Shown: one piece after another, positions 9,968 to 17,779 of the stretch | How the letters are laid out: each line of letters opens with the position of its first letter | Numbering within the stretch: position 1 is the first letter of the stretch | DNA from: Nostocoides_A vanveenii | GTDB taxonomy: Bacteria > Actinomycetota > Actinomycetes > Actinomycetales > Dermatophilaceae | Direction: 5' to 3' | Assembly (NCBI RefSeq): GCF_039531165.1 | Contig: NZ_BAAAPN010000011.1 | Location: 34,886 to 98,885, forward strand | Length of the DNA stretch: 64,000 bases | Translations under genes and position numbers: made by a program | Notes under the pieces: model-generated | What the model saw: the letters and a program-made list of their open reading frames with translations, nothing else | Databases searched by the model: none | Told to the model about the DNA's origin: nothing

Positions 9968-10001
9968 GGCGGCGGGTTCGTGGGGACGCGGACCCGCCGC
10001 C
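9968..10001. terminator. Bidirectional hairpin between converging genes
   Basis: A perfect 10-bp stem, GGCGGCGGGT with ACCCGCCGCC, encloses a 14-base loop. It lies between the stops of the flavoprotein gene (plus) and the AI-2E permease gene (minus). There is no T-run. Confidence 0.6.
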
Positions 10002-10035
10002 CTTGACGTCTCCGCGCGGACTCCGGCCGTCGGCG

Positions 10036-11364
10036 TCACGCGTGCCGCTGGCGGGGCAAAAGGACTTCTTCGTAGAGCAGCAAGAGCCCGGCCGCTACGG
10101 GGATGGCGAGCAGCGCGCCAAGGATGCCGAGCAGGGTCCCGCCAGCTAGTGCGGCGACGACGGTGACGGCTCCCGGCACGGCCACTGTCCGCGCCATGAT
10201 CCGCGGCGCGACGACATAGTTCTCGAGTTGCTGATAGATAAGGTAATAGGTGGCCGCGATCAGGGCCGCCCGGGGCTCGGAGAAGAAGGCCACACCGCAG
10301 ACCAGCACCGCGCCGATGGTCGCACCGACCATCGGGATGAGCCCGAGGAAGCCCACCATCACCGCGAGCACAGCGGCATACTGAATCCCGACCAGGCGCA
10401 TCATCACATAGGACGCAAGCGCATTGATCGTTGCGACGGCGACCTGCCCGATGGCGTACGACCCCGTCCGGCGCATGATCTCCTCGGCGAGGGAGATGAC
10501 CCGCGGGCGCCGCGACGCCGGGACCATGGCATAGACAGCGCCCTTGACGGTCGGTAGTGACGCGAGGAAATAGAGGGTCAAGATCAGCACCGTGAAGGAC
10601 TGGAAGACGCCATTGGCCAACGCCCGGCCGGCGCCCAGGACGCCGCCGAAGATCTGGCTGACGAAACCCGCGTCGGTCAACCGCGAGTTGATCTCGCTCT
10701 GCAGTCGGTCGACGATGCCATAATCCTGATCCAGCCGCTTGACCAGCGAGGAGTTGAGCGCCCGATCGACATACTCCGGGGCGTTCTCCAAGAGCGCCGC
10801 GCCCTGGGGGATGACGGTCGGCACCACGAGCAACCCGAGCAGGGCAAAGACGAGAACGACACCGGCAAAGACGGCGCTGACGGCCAGGCTGCGACGCACG
10901 CCCCTCTTCAACAGCCACCCGACGATGGGGTCCAGCGCGAGCGCGAGGAAAAACGCCACGACGAGGATCGTGATCGTCGTCGACAGTTTCGCCAGCATCC
11001 GCGCCAGGCCGATGGCGAGGATGACACCGACCGCACCGACGAAGCCGATGTAGAGCGGGGAGTAGCGATTGAGCGGGCGGCCGGCCACGCCATACGGGCT
11101 GGCCGCGGTGGCGCCGCCTTGAGCATGGGCACCGTGCGCTTCCGCGCCCGGGCCGTATGCCGTGGGCTCGCCCCCCACGGTCGTCCCGCCCGGATCCCGG
11201 TCCGATCCCGCAGCGGGCGTCGCCTCGGCAGCCTCGGCCTCCGGCGCGCGAGCAGCCACCCTCTCATCGGCGGGCACGCGTTGATGCGGATGCTGGCTCG
11301 CACGCAGGGCGGCCCGCTGGCGGCGCTGGAACTCGGCGTACCGGCCGAGACGCATTCTGGGCAT
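10036..11364 (-). CDS. AI-2E family transporter (PerM/UPF0118)
   Basis: A 442-aa polytopic membrane protein with a charged, disordered N-terminus of about 110 residues. About seven to eight hydrophobic segments follow, starting near LYIGFVGAVGVILAIGLA. The layout matches the PerM/AI-2E transporter family: paired N-terminal helices, a long periplasmic-like region with SLVKRLDQDYG, and then a C-terminal helix cluster. Members are implicated in export of signalling molecules or in ion exchange; the substrate here is unknown. ATG 11364 has a GAGGGG ribosome site. The promoter upstream is nearly identical to that of the flavoprotein gene 4 kb away. Confidence 0.85.
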   Translation of the reverse strand: MPRMRLGRYAEFQRRQRAALRASQHPHQRVPADERVAARAPEAEAAEATPAAGSDRDPGGTTVGGEPTAYGPGAEAHGAHAQGGATAASPYGVAGRPLNRYSPLYIGFVGAVGVILAIGLARMLAKLSTTITILVVAFFLALALDPIVGWLLKRGVRRSLAVSAVFAGVVLVFALLGLLVVPTVIPQGAALLENAPEYVDRALNSSLVKRLDQDYGIVDRLQSEINSRLTDAGFVSQIFGGVLGAGRALANGVFQSFTVLILTLYFLASLPTVKGAVYAMVPASRRPRVISLAEEIMRRTGSYAIGQVAVATINALASYVMMRLVGIQYAAVLAVMVGFLGLIPMVGATIGAVLVCGVAFFSEPRAALIAATYYLIYQQLENYVVAPRIMARTVAVPGAVTVVAALAGGTLLGILGALLAIPVAAGLLLLYEEVLLPRQRHA

Positions 11365-11400
11365 ACGCCCCTCACTTCCGCATCGCTCGGCCTGCCCTGA

Positions 11401-11420
11401 CCGCCCAAATCTAAGACACC
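11401..11420 (-). promoter_or_regulatory. Promoter of the AI-2E transporter gene
   Basis: Read on the minus strand this is GGTGTCTTAGATTTGGGCGG, with a TAGATT -10 box at 11413-11408. It matches the promoter at 7406-7424 except for one substitution and one extra G. Here the start codon is about 43 bases downstream, so the transcript has a leader. Confidence 0.5.
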
Positions 11421-11446
11421 CCGGGAAGTTCGCCGCTCAGCGTGGG

Positions 11447-12793
11447 CTACTCGCCGCGGAAGCGGTTGATCTCGCTCTCGAAACGGGCCCGCTTCTCGGG
11501 GTCGGTGACGCCCATGCCGGCCTCGGGCGCCAGCGTGAGCACACCGACCTTGCCCTGGTGCAGGTTGTGGTGGACATCCAGTGCGGCCTGGCCCACCTCG
11601 TCGAGGGCATAGGTCTTGGACAGCGTCGGGTGGATCAGCCCGCGGTTGATCAACTCGTTGGCCTCCCACGCCTCGCGGTAGTTGGCGAAGTGGCTGGAGA
11701 TGATCCGCTTGAGGTTCATCCACAGATACCGGTTGTCATACTCGTGCAGATAGCCCGAGGTGGACGCACAGGTGACGATGGTGCCGCCCTTGCGGGCGAC
11801 ATAGACCGAGGCGCCGAAGGTCTCGCGGCCGGGGTGCTCGAAGACGATGTCCACGTCATACCCGCCGGTGAGTTCGCGGATCTTCTTGCCGAGGCGCTGC
11901 CATTCCTTGGGGTTCTGTTTGGTGTTGTCCTCGTTCCAGAACTGGTAGCCCTCGGCGCGCCGGTCGATGATCAACTCCGCGCCCATGGCCCGGCAGATTG
12001 CGGCCTTGTCGGGGGAGGAGACGACGCAGATCGGCGTCGCGCCACCGGCGAGCGCCATCTGGGTGGCATAGGATCCGAGGCCGCCGGAGGCGCCCCAGAT
12101 GAGCACGCGGTCGCCGAGCTTCATCGCGGCGCCGTTCTTGGAGATCAACTGACGGTAGGCCGTTGAGTTGACCAACCCGGGCGAGGCCGCCTCCTCCCAG
12201 CTGAGATGGGCAGGCTTGGGCATCAGCTGGTTGGCCTTGACGATCGCCAGTTCGGCGAGGCCGCCGAAGTTGGTCTCGAAGCCCCAGATCCGCTGCTCCG
12301 GGTCCATCATCGTGTCGTTGTGGCCGTCCGCGTTCTCCAACTCCACGGACAGGCAGTGGGCCACGACCTCCTGGCCGGGCTTCCACAGGTGTACCCCCGG
12401 ACCGGTGCGCAGCACGACGCCCGCGAGGTCCGAGCCCACCACGTGATAGGGCAGGTCATGGCGCTTGGCATAGGGCGAGAGGCGGCCATAGCGCTCGAGG
12501 AAGCCGAAGGTCGGCACCGGCTCGAAGATCGAGGTCCAGACGGTGTTGTAGTTGATCGCGCTCGCCATCACCGCGACGAGGGCCTCCCCGGGAGCGAGGT
12601 CGGGGACCGGGATCTCGTCGAGATGCAGCGACTTGCGCGGGTCCTTATCACGGGAGGGCAGCCCCTCGAACATGCCAATTTCGTCCTTGTGGACGGTCGT
12701 GCCGCGGTAGCTCTCGGGGACGGGGATCGCGGCATACGTCTCGGCGGTCCGGTCTCCCGAGGTGATGGCATCGAGGATCGTCTGCATGCTCAC
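11447..12793 (-). CDS. ccrA: Crotonyl-CoA carboxylase/reductase
   Basis: A 448-aa MDR-superfamily enzyme that carboxylates crotonyl-CoA to ethylmalonyl-CoA with NADPH and CO2. This is a key step of the ethylmalonyl-CoA pathway and a source of extender units. The NADPH site GASGGLGSYATQMALAGG is clear. AINYNTVW, WGFETNFGG and SSHFANY fit the Asn, Phe-Glu and His CO2-binding positions described for this family. The GTG at 12793 lies 10 bases after AAGGAG; ATG 12787 is an alternative. Epimerase, thiolase and MeaB genes lie next to it, so the region handles C4/C5 acyl-CoA to methylmalonyl-CoA conversion. Confidence 0.95.
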   Translation of the reverse strand: MSMQTILDAITSGDRTAETYAAIPVPESYRGTTVHKDEIGMFEGLPSRDKDPRKSLHLDEIPVPDLAPGEALVAVMASAINYNTVWTSIFEPVPTFGFLERYGRLSPYAKRHDLPYHVVGSDLAGVVLRTGPGVHLWKPGQEVVAHCLSVELENADGHNDTMMDPEQRIWGFETNFGGLAELAIVKANQLMPKPAHLSWEEAASPGLVNSTAYRQLISKNGAAMKLGDRVLIWGASGGLGSYATQMALAGGATPICVVSSPDKAAICRAMGAELIIDRRAEGYQFWNEDNTKQNPKEWQRLGKKIRELTGGYDVDIVFEHPGRETFGASVYVARKGGTIVTCASTSGYLHEYDNRYLWMNLKRIISSHFANYREAWEANELINRGLIHPTLSKTYALDEVGQAALDVHHNLHQGKVGVLTLAPEAGMGVTDPEKRARFESEINRFRGE

Positions 12794-12847
12794 GGCGTCG
12801 TGGCTCCTTGCGGGTGGCTGTGCGGGATGGCGTTCGGGGACAACGGA

Positions 12848-12911
12848 GATCGCCTGAATTCGGCGACCTCACTAGAACCTATTTCCCGCCCCCGATCAGC
12901 GATCGCCGAAT
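12848..12911. promoter_or_regulatory. Repeated GATCGCC(T)GAAT words upstream of ccrA
   Basis: GATCGCCTGAATTCGGCG at 12848-12865 contains a near-palindrome centred on GAATTC. GATCGCCGAAT recurs at 12901-12911. Between them, on the minus strand, lies TAGGTT, a possible -10 box for ccrA. A regulator binding site is plausible but not shown. Confidence 0.3.
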
Positions 12912-12921
12912 GAGATTGGCG

Positions 12922-13368
12922 TCACGCGTGAGCCTGCTCACCCGCCGGCTCGACGAGTTCAACGAGGATGCCGCCGGCGTCCTTGGGGTGGATGAAGTTG
13001 ACCCGGCTGTTGCTCGTGCCGCGCTTGGGGGTGTCGTAGAGCAGGCGCAGGCCACGCTCGCGCAAGGTGGCGCTGACGGCGTCGATATCGGTGACCCGGT
13101 AGGCCATCTGCTGGATGCCCGGGCCGGAGCGGTCGAGGAACTTCGCGATCGTCGACGCGGGGGTCAGGGGCGCCAGCAACTGGATGCAGGAGCCGGATTC
13201 CCCGACCGCCATCATCGCCTCGCGCACGCCTTGCTCCTCGTTGGTCTCCGCGTGCAGCATCCGCATGCCGTATGTCTGCGAGTAGAACGCGATCGCCGCG
13301 TCGAGGTCGGGGACGGCCACGCCGACGTGGTCGATCTGGGTGAACAGGTCAGCGCTGGCGTCCGTCAT
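12922..13368 (-). CDS. mce: Methylmalonyl-CoA epimerase
   Basis: A 148-aa vicinal-oxygen-chelate protein interconverting (2R)- and (2S)-methylmalonyl-CoA. It shows QIDHVGVAVPDLDAAIAFY at the N-terminus, with the metal His, and the C-terminal ILVELVE Glu. The length fits the family of about 150 residues. ATG 13368 is preceded on its strand by TACGCT and a seven-base gap, so it is probably leaderless. A longer frame to 13479 would add residues unlike the family. It lies downstream of the divergent XRE operator array and upstream of ccrA on the same strand. Confidence 0.93.
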   Translation of the reverse strand: MTDASADLFTQIDHVGVAVPDLDAAIAFYSQTYGMRMLHAETNEEQGVREAMMAVGESGSCIQLLAPLTPASTIAKFLDRSGPGIQQMAYRVTDIDAVSATLRERGLRLLYDTPKRGTSNSRVNFIHPKDAGGILVELVEPAGEQAHA

Positions 13369-13375
13369 GCCGATC

Positions 13376-13381
13376 AGCGTA
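13376..13381 (-). promoter_or_regulatory. Leaderless -10 box of mce
   Basis: TACGCT on the minus strand, seven bases before ATG 13368. Confidence 0.45.
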
Positions 13382-13460
13382 TGCCGGTGCTCTCCCGCGG
13401 TTGCGCCGCTCACCATGTGCTCTCGCCCACCTCCCCTGAATCGGTGATCACGACAAGTGA

Positions 13461-13523
13461 TGTCAAGGTCGCTTGACAAGGCGCGCGTGTGTCAAGCGTC
13501 CTTGACGTCAAGCGCGCTTGACA
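13461..13523. promoter_or_regulatory. Three copies of a TGTCAAG-N4-CTTGACA operator
   Basis: Three palindromes lie at 13461-13478 (TGTCAAGGTCGCTTGACA), 13490-13507 (TGTCAAGCGTCCTTGACG) and 13506-13523 (CGTCAAGCGCGCTTGACA). Centres are 29 and 16 bp apart. The half-site CTTGACA contains a perfect -35 box, so binding would compete with RNA polymerase. The array lies between mce and the membrane protein/XRE pair. The small XRE regulator encoded 470 bp away is the obvious candidate ligand. Confidence 0.7.
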
Positions 13524-13559
13524 TTCCTCGTCATGTTCGCCGAACCAGGGGGTCCACCC

Positions 13560-13982
13560 ATGTCCATCACCACCCACCTCCGCTCCTGGGCAGCCGCGCT
13601 CGCCGCCGGCCTACTCCTCGCCCTCGGCTTCGGGGCGCTCTATGCCTGGCGCAATCCCGAGCGACCGACCGCGGTCGCGTTGACCGTCATGACCGTCATG
13701 AGCTGGCCGATCTTCACCGCCGGACTGCAACTTCTCTGGTTCGACCGCGCCGGCACCGACGCCGAACTCGACAAGGGTAAAGACGACATCGAGCGCACCT
13801 GGCTCACCGAGGCCGCGGCCAATGCCTTCTTCGGCACCCTTGGCGGCCTGATCGCGATCGACACCATCGGGTCGGCCCTGCAGGTGTCCTGGCTCTCAAC
13901 CATCGGGCTGACCCATGTGCTCGTCGTCGGTCTCGGCCTGTTCGCCTTGTCCTATGGCTGGGTCCGGCTCGGGAACCGGTGA
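13560..13982 (+). CDS. Four-helix membrane protein paired with an XRE regulator
   Basis: A 140-aa protein with four predicted transmembrane segments, about residues 8-27, 38-62, 82-106 and 113-135. No family is recognised with certainty. ATG 13560 follows AGGGGG by seven bases; an earlier TTG at 13518 lies inside the operator array and is rejected. The gene is six bases upstream of a small XRE regulator, a common pairing in which the regulator may control or respond to the membrane partner. Function unknown. Confidence 0.75.
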   Translation: MSITTHLRSWAAALAAGLLLALGFGALYAWRNPERPTAVALTVMTVMSWPIFTAGLQLLWFDRAGTDAELDKGKDDIERTWLTEAAANAFFGTLGGLIAIDTIGSALQVSWLSTIGLTHVLVVGLGLFALSYGWVRLGNR

Positions 13983-13988
13983 CCGGCC

Positions 13989-14198
13989 ATGGACAACCGA
14001 GTCGCGCAGCTGCGGGCCGGTCGCGGGCTCTCCCAGGCGGCCCTCGCCGACCTGCTGGGGGTCTCTCGGCAGACCGTGATCTCCATCGAGCGGGGACGCT
14101 TCGACCCCTCGCTGCCGTTGGCGTTCAAGATCGCGGCGGCCTTCGGCTGCCGGATCGAGGACGTCTTCGACCCCGAGGGAATGGCCCATGGGTGGTGA
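13989..14198 (+). CDS. Small XRE-family transcriptional regulator
   Basis: A 69-aa protein that is essentially one Cro/CI-type helix-turn-helix: LSQAALADLLGVSRQTVISIERG spans about residues 14-36, and a short FGCRIEDVF tail follows. It resembles the YozG-like regulators found next to small membrane proteins. It is co-transcribed with the membrane gene six bases upstream. The three palindromes before the operon suggest autoregulation and possible control of mce. Confidence 0.85.
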   Translation: MDNRVAQLRAGRGLSQAALADLLGVSRQTVISIERGRFDPSLPLAFKIAAAFGCRIEDVFDPEGMAHGW

Positions 14199-14240
14199 GG
14201 GTCACCGCCGCGCGGCGGGCGAGGTGAGGGAAGCGCTCGC

Positions 14241-14278
14241 TAGCATCGACGGCATACGGCCATCGAATCAATGAAGAG
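14241..14278 (+). promoter_or_regulatory. Promoter and ribosome site for the thiolase gene
   Basis: A TAGCAT -10 box at 14241-14246 lies upstream of GAAGAGG at 14273-14279. The ribosome site favours ATG 14286 over ATG 14271, which would lie before it. A CGGCATAC octamer lies in the leader. Confidence 0.45.
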
Positions 14279-14285
14279 GTTTGGC

Positions 14286-15482
14286 ATGTCCACCGATCCC
14301 ACCGTCATCGTCGCCGGCGCCCGCACCCCGATGGGCCGCATGAGCGGATCGCTGAAGGGCTTCAGCGGCTCCGACCTGGGCGGATTCGCCATCAAGGGGG
14401 CGCTGGAGAAGTCCGGCGTCAAGCCCGAGGACGTCGACTACGTCATCATGGGCCAGGTGCTCTATGCCGGCGAGGGGCAGATCCCCGCGCGGCAGGCGGC
14501 CGTCAAGGCCGGCATCCCGATGTCGGTCCCGGCCCTGTCGCTGAACAAGGTCTGCCTCTCCGGCATCGATGCGATCGCCCTCGCCGACCAGTTGATCCGG
14601 GCCGGGGAGTTCGAGATTATCGTCGCCGGCGGCCAGGAGTCGATGACCAATGCCCCGCACCTGCTGGAGAAGAGCCGCGATGGCTTCAAATACGGCAATG
14701 TCACCCTGCGCGACCACATGGACTTCGACGCCCTGTCCGATGTCTTCACCATGCAGGGCATGGGCGGGCTGACGGAGTCCGCCAACACCGGTGAGCGCGC
14801 CGTGACCCGCGAGGAGCAGGACGAGTTCTCGGCCCGCAGCCACCAGTTGGCGGCGCGGGCCTGGAAGGACGGCTTCTTCGACGACGAAGTCGTCGCCGTC
14901 TCCATTCCGCAGCGCAAGGGCGACCCGATTGAGTTCAAGTCCGACGAAGGCATCCGGGCCGACACGACGGCGCAGTCGCTGGCCGGCCTGCGCCCGGCCT
15001 TCGCCAAGGACGGCACCATCACGGCCGGCTCGGCGTCGCAGATCTCGGACGGCGCCGCCGCAGTCGTCGTGATGAAGAAGTCGAAGGCCGAGGAGCTGGG
15101 CCTGTCCTGGCTGGCCGAGATCGGCGCCCACGGCGTGGTCGCCGGACCCGACTCGACCCTGCAGAGCCAGCCCGCCGAGGCGATCAAGGCGGCCTGCGCC
15201 AAGGAAGGCATTACCCCCGGCGACCTCGACGTGGTCGAGATCAACGAGGCCTTCGCGGCCGTCGGCCTGGTCTCCGCGCGCGAGCTCGGCCTCGACCCCG
15301 AGAACGTCAACCCCAACGGCGGCGCGATCGCCATGGGGCACCCGCTCGGGATGTCCGGCGCCCGCATCACGCTCACCTTGGCCAACGAGCTCAAGCGGCG
15401 CGGTGGCGGCATCGGCGCCGCTGCCCTGTGCGGCGGCGGCGGTCAGGGCGACGCCTTGATCGTGCGCGTGCCCGGCGCCTGA
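14286..15482 (+). CDS. Acetyl-CoA C-acetyltransferase (thiolase)
   Basis: A 398-aa thiolase that condenses two acetyl-CoA to acetoacetyl-CoA or runs the reverse reaction. The nucleophilic Cys90 is in LNKVCLSG. The catalytic His is in NGGAIAMGHPLGMSGAR, and the C-terminal Cys is in ALCGGGGQG. With ccrA nearby it could supply acetoacetyl-CoA for the ethylmalonyl-CoA pathway, or serve polyhydroxybutyrate or fatty-acid metabolism; no reductase or crotonase gene is adjacent. It is followed by meaB after 24 bases, so the two are probably co-transcribed. Confidence 0.93.
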   Translation: MSTDPTVIVAGARTPMGRMSGSLKGFSGSDLGGFAIKGALEKSGVKPEDVDYVIMGQVLYAGEGQIPARQAAVKAGIPMSVPALSLNKVCLSGIDAIALADQLIRAGEFEIIVAGGQESMTNAPHLLEKSRDGFKYGNVTLRDHMDFDALSDVFTMQGMGGLTESANTGERAVTREEQDEFSARSHQLAARAWKDGFFDDEVVAVSIPQRKGDPIEFKSDEGIRADTTAQSLAGLRPAFAKDGTITAGSASQISDGAAAVVVMKKSKAEELGLSWLAEIGAHGVVAGPDSTLQSQPAEAIKAACAKEGITPGDLDVVEINEAFAAVGLVSARELGLDPENVNPNGGAIAMGHPLGMSGARITLTLANELKRRGGGIGAAALCGGGGQGDALIVRVPGA

Positions 15483-15506
15483 CGCACCCCGAGGACACCG
15501 GCCGGT

Positions 15507-16463
15507 ATGCCGCGTCCGCTGGCCGCGGCCGACCTGGTCGCGTCGGCACGCGCCGGGTCGCCGCGGGCGCTGGCCCGGCTGATCTCGGCGATCGAGAGCG
15601 GCCACCCCGGGCTGCCCGAGGTCTTCGCCGCCCTGCCGCCGGGGCCCGGCGCGGCGCACGTCGTCGGGATCACCGGAGCCCCAGGGGCAGGCAAGTCGAC
15701 GACGACGAGCGCGTTGATCGGCGCGTGGCGCGCCCGTGGGTTGAGCGTCGCGGTCCTGGCCGTCGACCCGAGTTCACCCTTCACCGGCGGCGCACTGCTC
15801 GGCGACCGGATTCGGATGGACGAGCACGCCGCCGACCCCGGCGTGTTCATCCGCTCGATGGCGGCGCGTGGACACCTCGGCGGGCTGGCGGCCGCGACGC
15901 CCCAGGCCATCCGGCTGCTCGCCGCCTTGGCGTATGACGTGATCCTCGTCGAGACCGTCGGGGTCGGTCAGTCGGAGGTCGAGATCGCCGGGGCCGCGGA
16001 CACCACCGTCGTCTTGCTGGCGCCGGGCATGGGTGACGGCATCCAGGCGGCCAAGGCCGGCATCCTGGAGATCGCCGACGTCTTCGCGGTGAACAAGTCC
16101 GACCTGCCGGGATCGCACCGCACCGTCCGCGAGATCCGGCAAGCCCTGAACCTGACCGTTCGGGCGGATGGCACGGGGACCCGGCCGGCGATCGTGCCGA
16201 TCAGTGCCCTCGACGGCACCGGCATCGCGGAGCTGGTCGCGGCGATCGACGCGCACCGGGAGCGAGCGGCCGGCACGGGGGAGTTGGCAGCGCGGCGGGC
16301 CCGCCGGGCCCGGGCCGAGATCGAAGCCCTGGTGCTGCGCGCGCTCGGGGAGCGCCTCGCGCCGCAGATCACCACGAGCGCGGCCGACGTGGCCGCGGGG
16401 CGGATGGATCCGCATACGGCAGCGCACGCGATTGCCGAGGCCATCCTGGCGCGCCGCCCCTGA
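15507..16463 (+). CDS. meaB: Methylmalonyl-CoA mutase-associated GTPase MeaB
   Basis: A 318-aa G3E-family GTPase (ArgK/MeaB) that gates cobalamin loading and protects B12-dependent acyl-CoA mutases. The P-loop GAPGAGKS starts at residue 57. VLAVDPSSPFTGGALLGDRIRM is the family switch region, VETVGVGQSE is the Walker B/switch III part, and NKSD is the guanine motif. The mutase genes it would serve are outside this window. It follows the thiolase gene and ends at a long imperfect hairpin. Confidence 0.95.
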   Translation: MPRPLAAADLVASARAGSPRALARLISAIESGHPGLPEVFAALPPGPGAAHVVGITGAPGAGKSTTTSALIGAWRARGLSVAVLAVDPSSPFTGGALLGDRIRMDEHAADPGVFIRSMAARGHLGGLAAATPQAIRLLAALAYDVILVETVGVGQSEVEIAGAADTTVVLLAPGMGDGIQAAKAGILEIADVFAVNKSDLPGSHRTVREIRQALNLTVRADGTGTRPAIVPISALDGTGIAELVAAIDAHRERAAGTGELAARRARRARAEIEALVLRALGERLAPQITTSAADVAAGRMDPHTAAHAIAEAILARRP

Positions 16464-16467
16464 CCTG

Positions 16468-16577
16468 GAGAATGGCAGCGTTCTGCCACGCTTGCGGGGT
16501 TCGTCCAGCGTTGCATCGGTATAGCGATGCAAGGGCCGCCAACCCCGGCAAGGGGAGCCAAAACACTGCCATTCTCG
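16468..16577. repeat. 110-bp imperfect inverted repeat between converging genes
   Basis: Two arms of about 51 bases fold onto each other around a GTATAG loop at 16519-16524. GAGAATGGCAG opens the element and CTGCCATTCTC closes it. GGGGTT/AACCCC and TTGCATCG/CGATGCAA pair inside. It fills the space between meaB and the CorA gene and may act as a two-way terminator, but it is far longer than a normal terminator and looks like a MITE or REP-type unit. Confidence 0.7.
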
Positions 16578-16621
16578 CAAGGCGCCGGGGTCCGGCCACG
16601 GCCCGTCCGGCCTGGCCCCGC

Positions 16622-17620
16622 CTACCACCAGCCCTGGCGGTGGGCCCAGCGCAACAACCACGTCGAGAGCGCGATCATCACGACCAGCAGGACGGCGAGC
16701 AACCCCCAATGGGTGTCGGCGTTGACGATGACATTCATCCCCATCACCGACGAGATCGCGGTCACCGGCAAGGTCACGGCCGCGATGACCGCCAACCGCT
16801 CGGCCGCGATCGTCATCCGGGTGTCGGTGCGCGCGCGATAGAAGTCGGTCACCCCGTGCAGGAACTCCATCTGCGCCCGGGTGATCCGCTCCAGCCGCAG
16901 ATATTGATCACGCAGGTCCGCGATCCGGCGCCCATCGGCCTTGGGCGCATCCACCATCAGCCGCCCCACCCGGGCGAACACTTCCGCGCTCTGCGTGGCC
17001 ATCGTCTGGACGGTCAGGAGCGCGTGCCGCGCGGTGAACAACTCGTCGAGGAACTGCTGGGGGTGATCGTCGTCGGCCTGGGCCATCACCCGCTGTTCCA
17101 GTTGACCGATCTCGCCCGCGACGGTGTTGACGATGCGCTCCTCGGCATTGGTCAGCGCGGAGGTCACGGCATACGCCAAGGCGATCGGGCCCTCGGGGGT
17201 CAAGCGTCCGGCCAGGAGGCGGGCCGCGATCTCGCGCGTCTCGGTGGTCATGGCGGCCAACTCGACGGCGGGATTGCGCGGCCCGTGCGTGGTGATCAGG
17301 TAGTGCTTCCCGACGATCTGGTCGATCTCCAGATAGTGCACGTGGCCGGCCGCGCCGGGCAAGGGCCGGTGCAGCGCGAGATAGACGTAGCCGGGGTAGT
17401 AGTGCAGCCGGGCGACGTGATTGCGCTCATAGCAATCGTCGATGACCCGTGGATGGAGGCCAAAGGCGTCGGCGAGCATCGCCCGGTCGTCGTCGTCCGG
17501 CTCGGGTACGTCGACCCACACGAAACCGTCGTCGCGCGCGAGCAGAGCAGCCAGTTCGTCGCGGTTCGCCGCCCGCGCGGCGCCCTGTTTGGGCACCCAG
17601 ATGACGTCATAGGTCGCCAC
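16622..17620 (-). CDS. corA: CorA-family divalent cation transporter
   Basis: A 332-aa protein with a large cytosolic N-domain and two C-terminal membrane helices. The signature GMN at the end of the first helix (SSVMGMNVIVN) identifies the CorA/Mg2+ channel family; Mg2+, Co2+ or Zn2+ are possible substrates. The helices are LAVIAAVTLPVTAIS and GLLAVLLVVMIALSTWLL, and the C-terminus is cytosolic and positively charged. GTG 17620 is the first good start; upstream residues in the open frame look non-coding. Transcribed alone. Confidence 0.9.
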   Translation of the reverse strand: MATYDVIWVPKQGAARAANRDELAALLARDDGFVWVDVPEPDDDDRAMLADAFGLHPRVIDDCYERNHVARLHYYPGYVYLALHRPLPGAAGHVHYLEIDQIVGKHYLITTHGPRNPAVELAAMTTETREIAARLLAGRLTPEGPIALAYAVTSALTNAEERIVNTVAGEIGQLEQRVMAQADDDHPQQFLDELFTARHALLTVQTMATQSAEVFARVGRLMVDAPKADGRRIADLRDQYLRLERITRAQMEFLHGVTDFYRARTDTRMTIAAERLAVIAAVTLPVTAISSVMGMNVIVNADTHWGLLAVLLVVMIALSTWLLRWAHRQGWW

Positions 17621-17779
17621 GTCAACAAACCCTATTGCCCACGGGCGGCACCCCTGCCGCCGCCGTGAGGATTTTGTTATCGCCCGCGGCATCCGTCATC
17701 GTGGAGTTCATCCAGTGGTCGTCCCGGCGACCGGTGACGTCCGGGCGACGCCCGCCTCCGCGGACGAACGAGCAGAAAG

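Noticed and set aside
9893..10035. Possible small gene starting ATG 9939 after the CRP-like site
   Set aside because: The frame runs through the terminator hairpin into the antisense of the permease gene and has no ribosome site.
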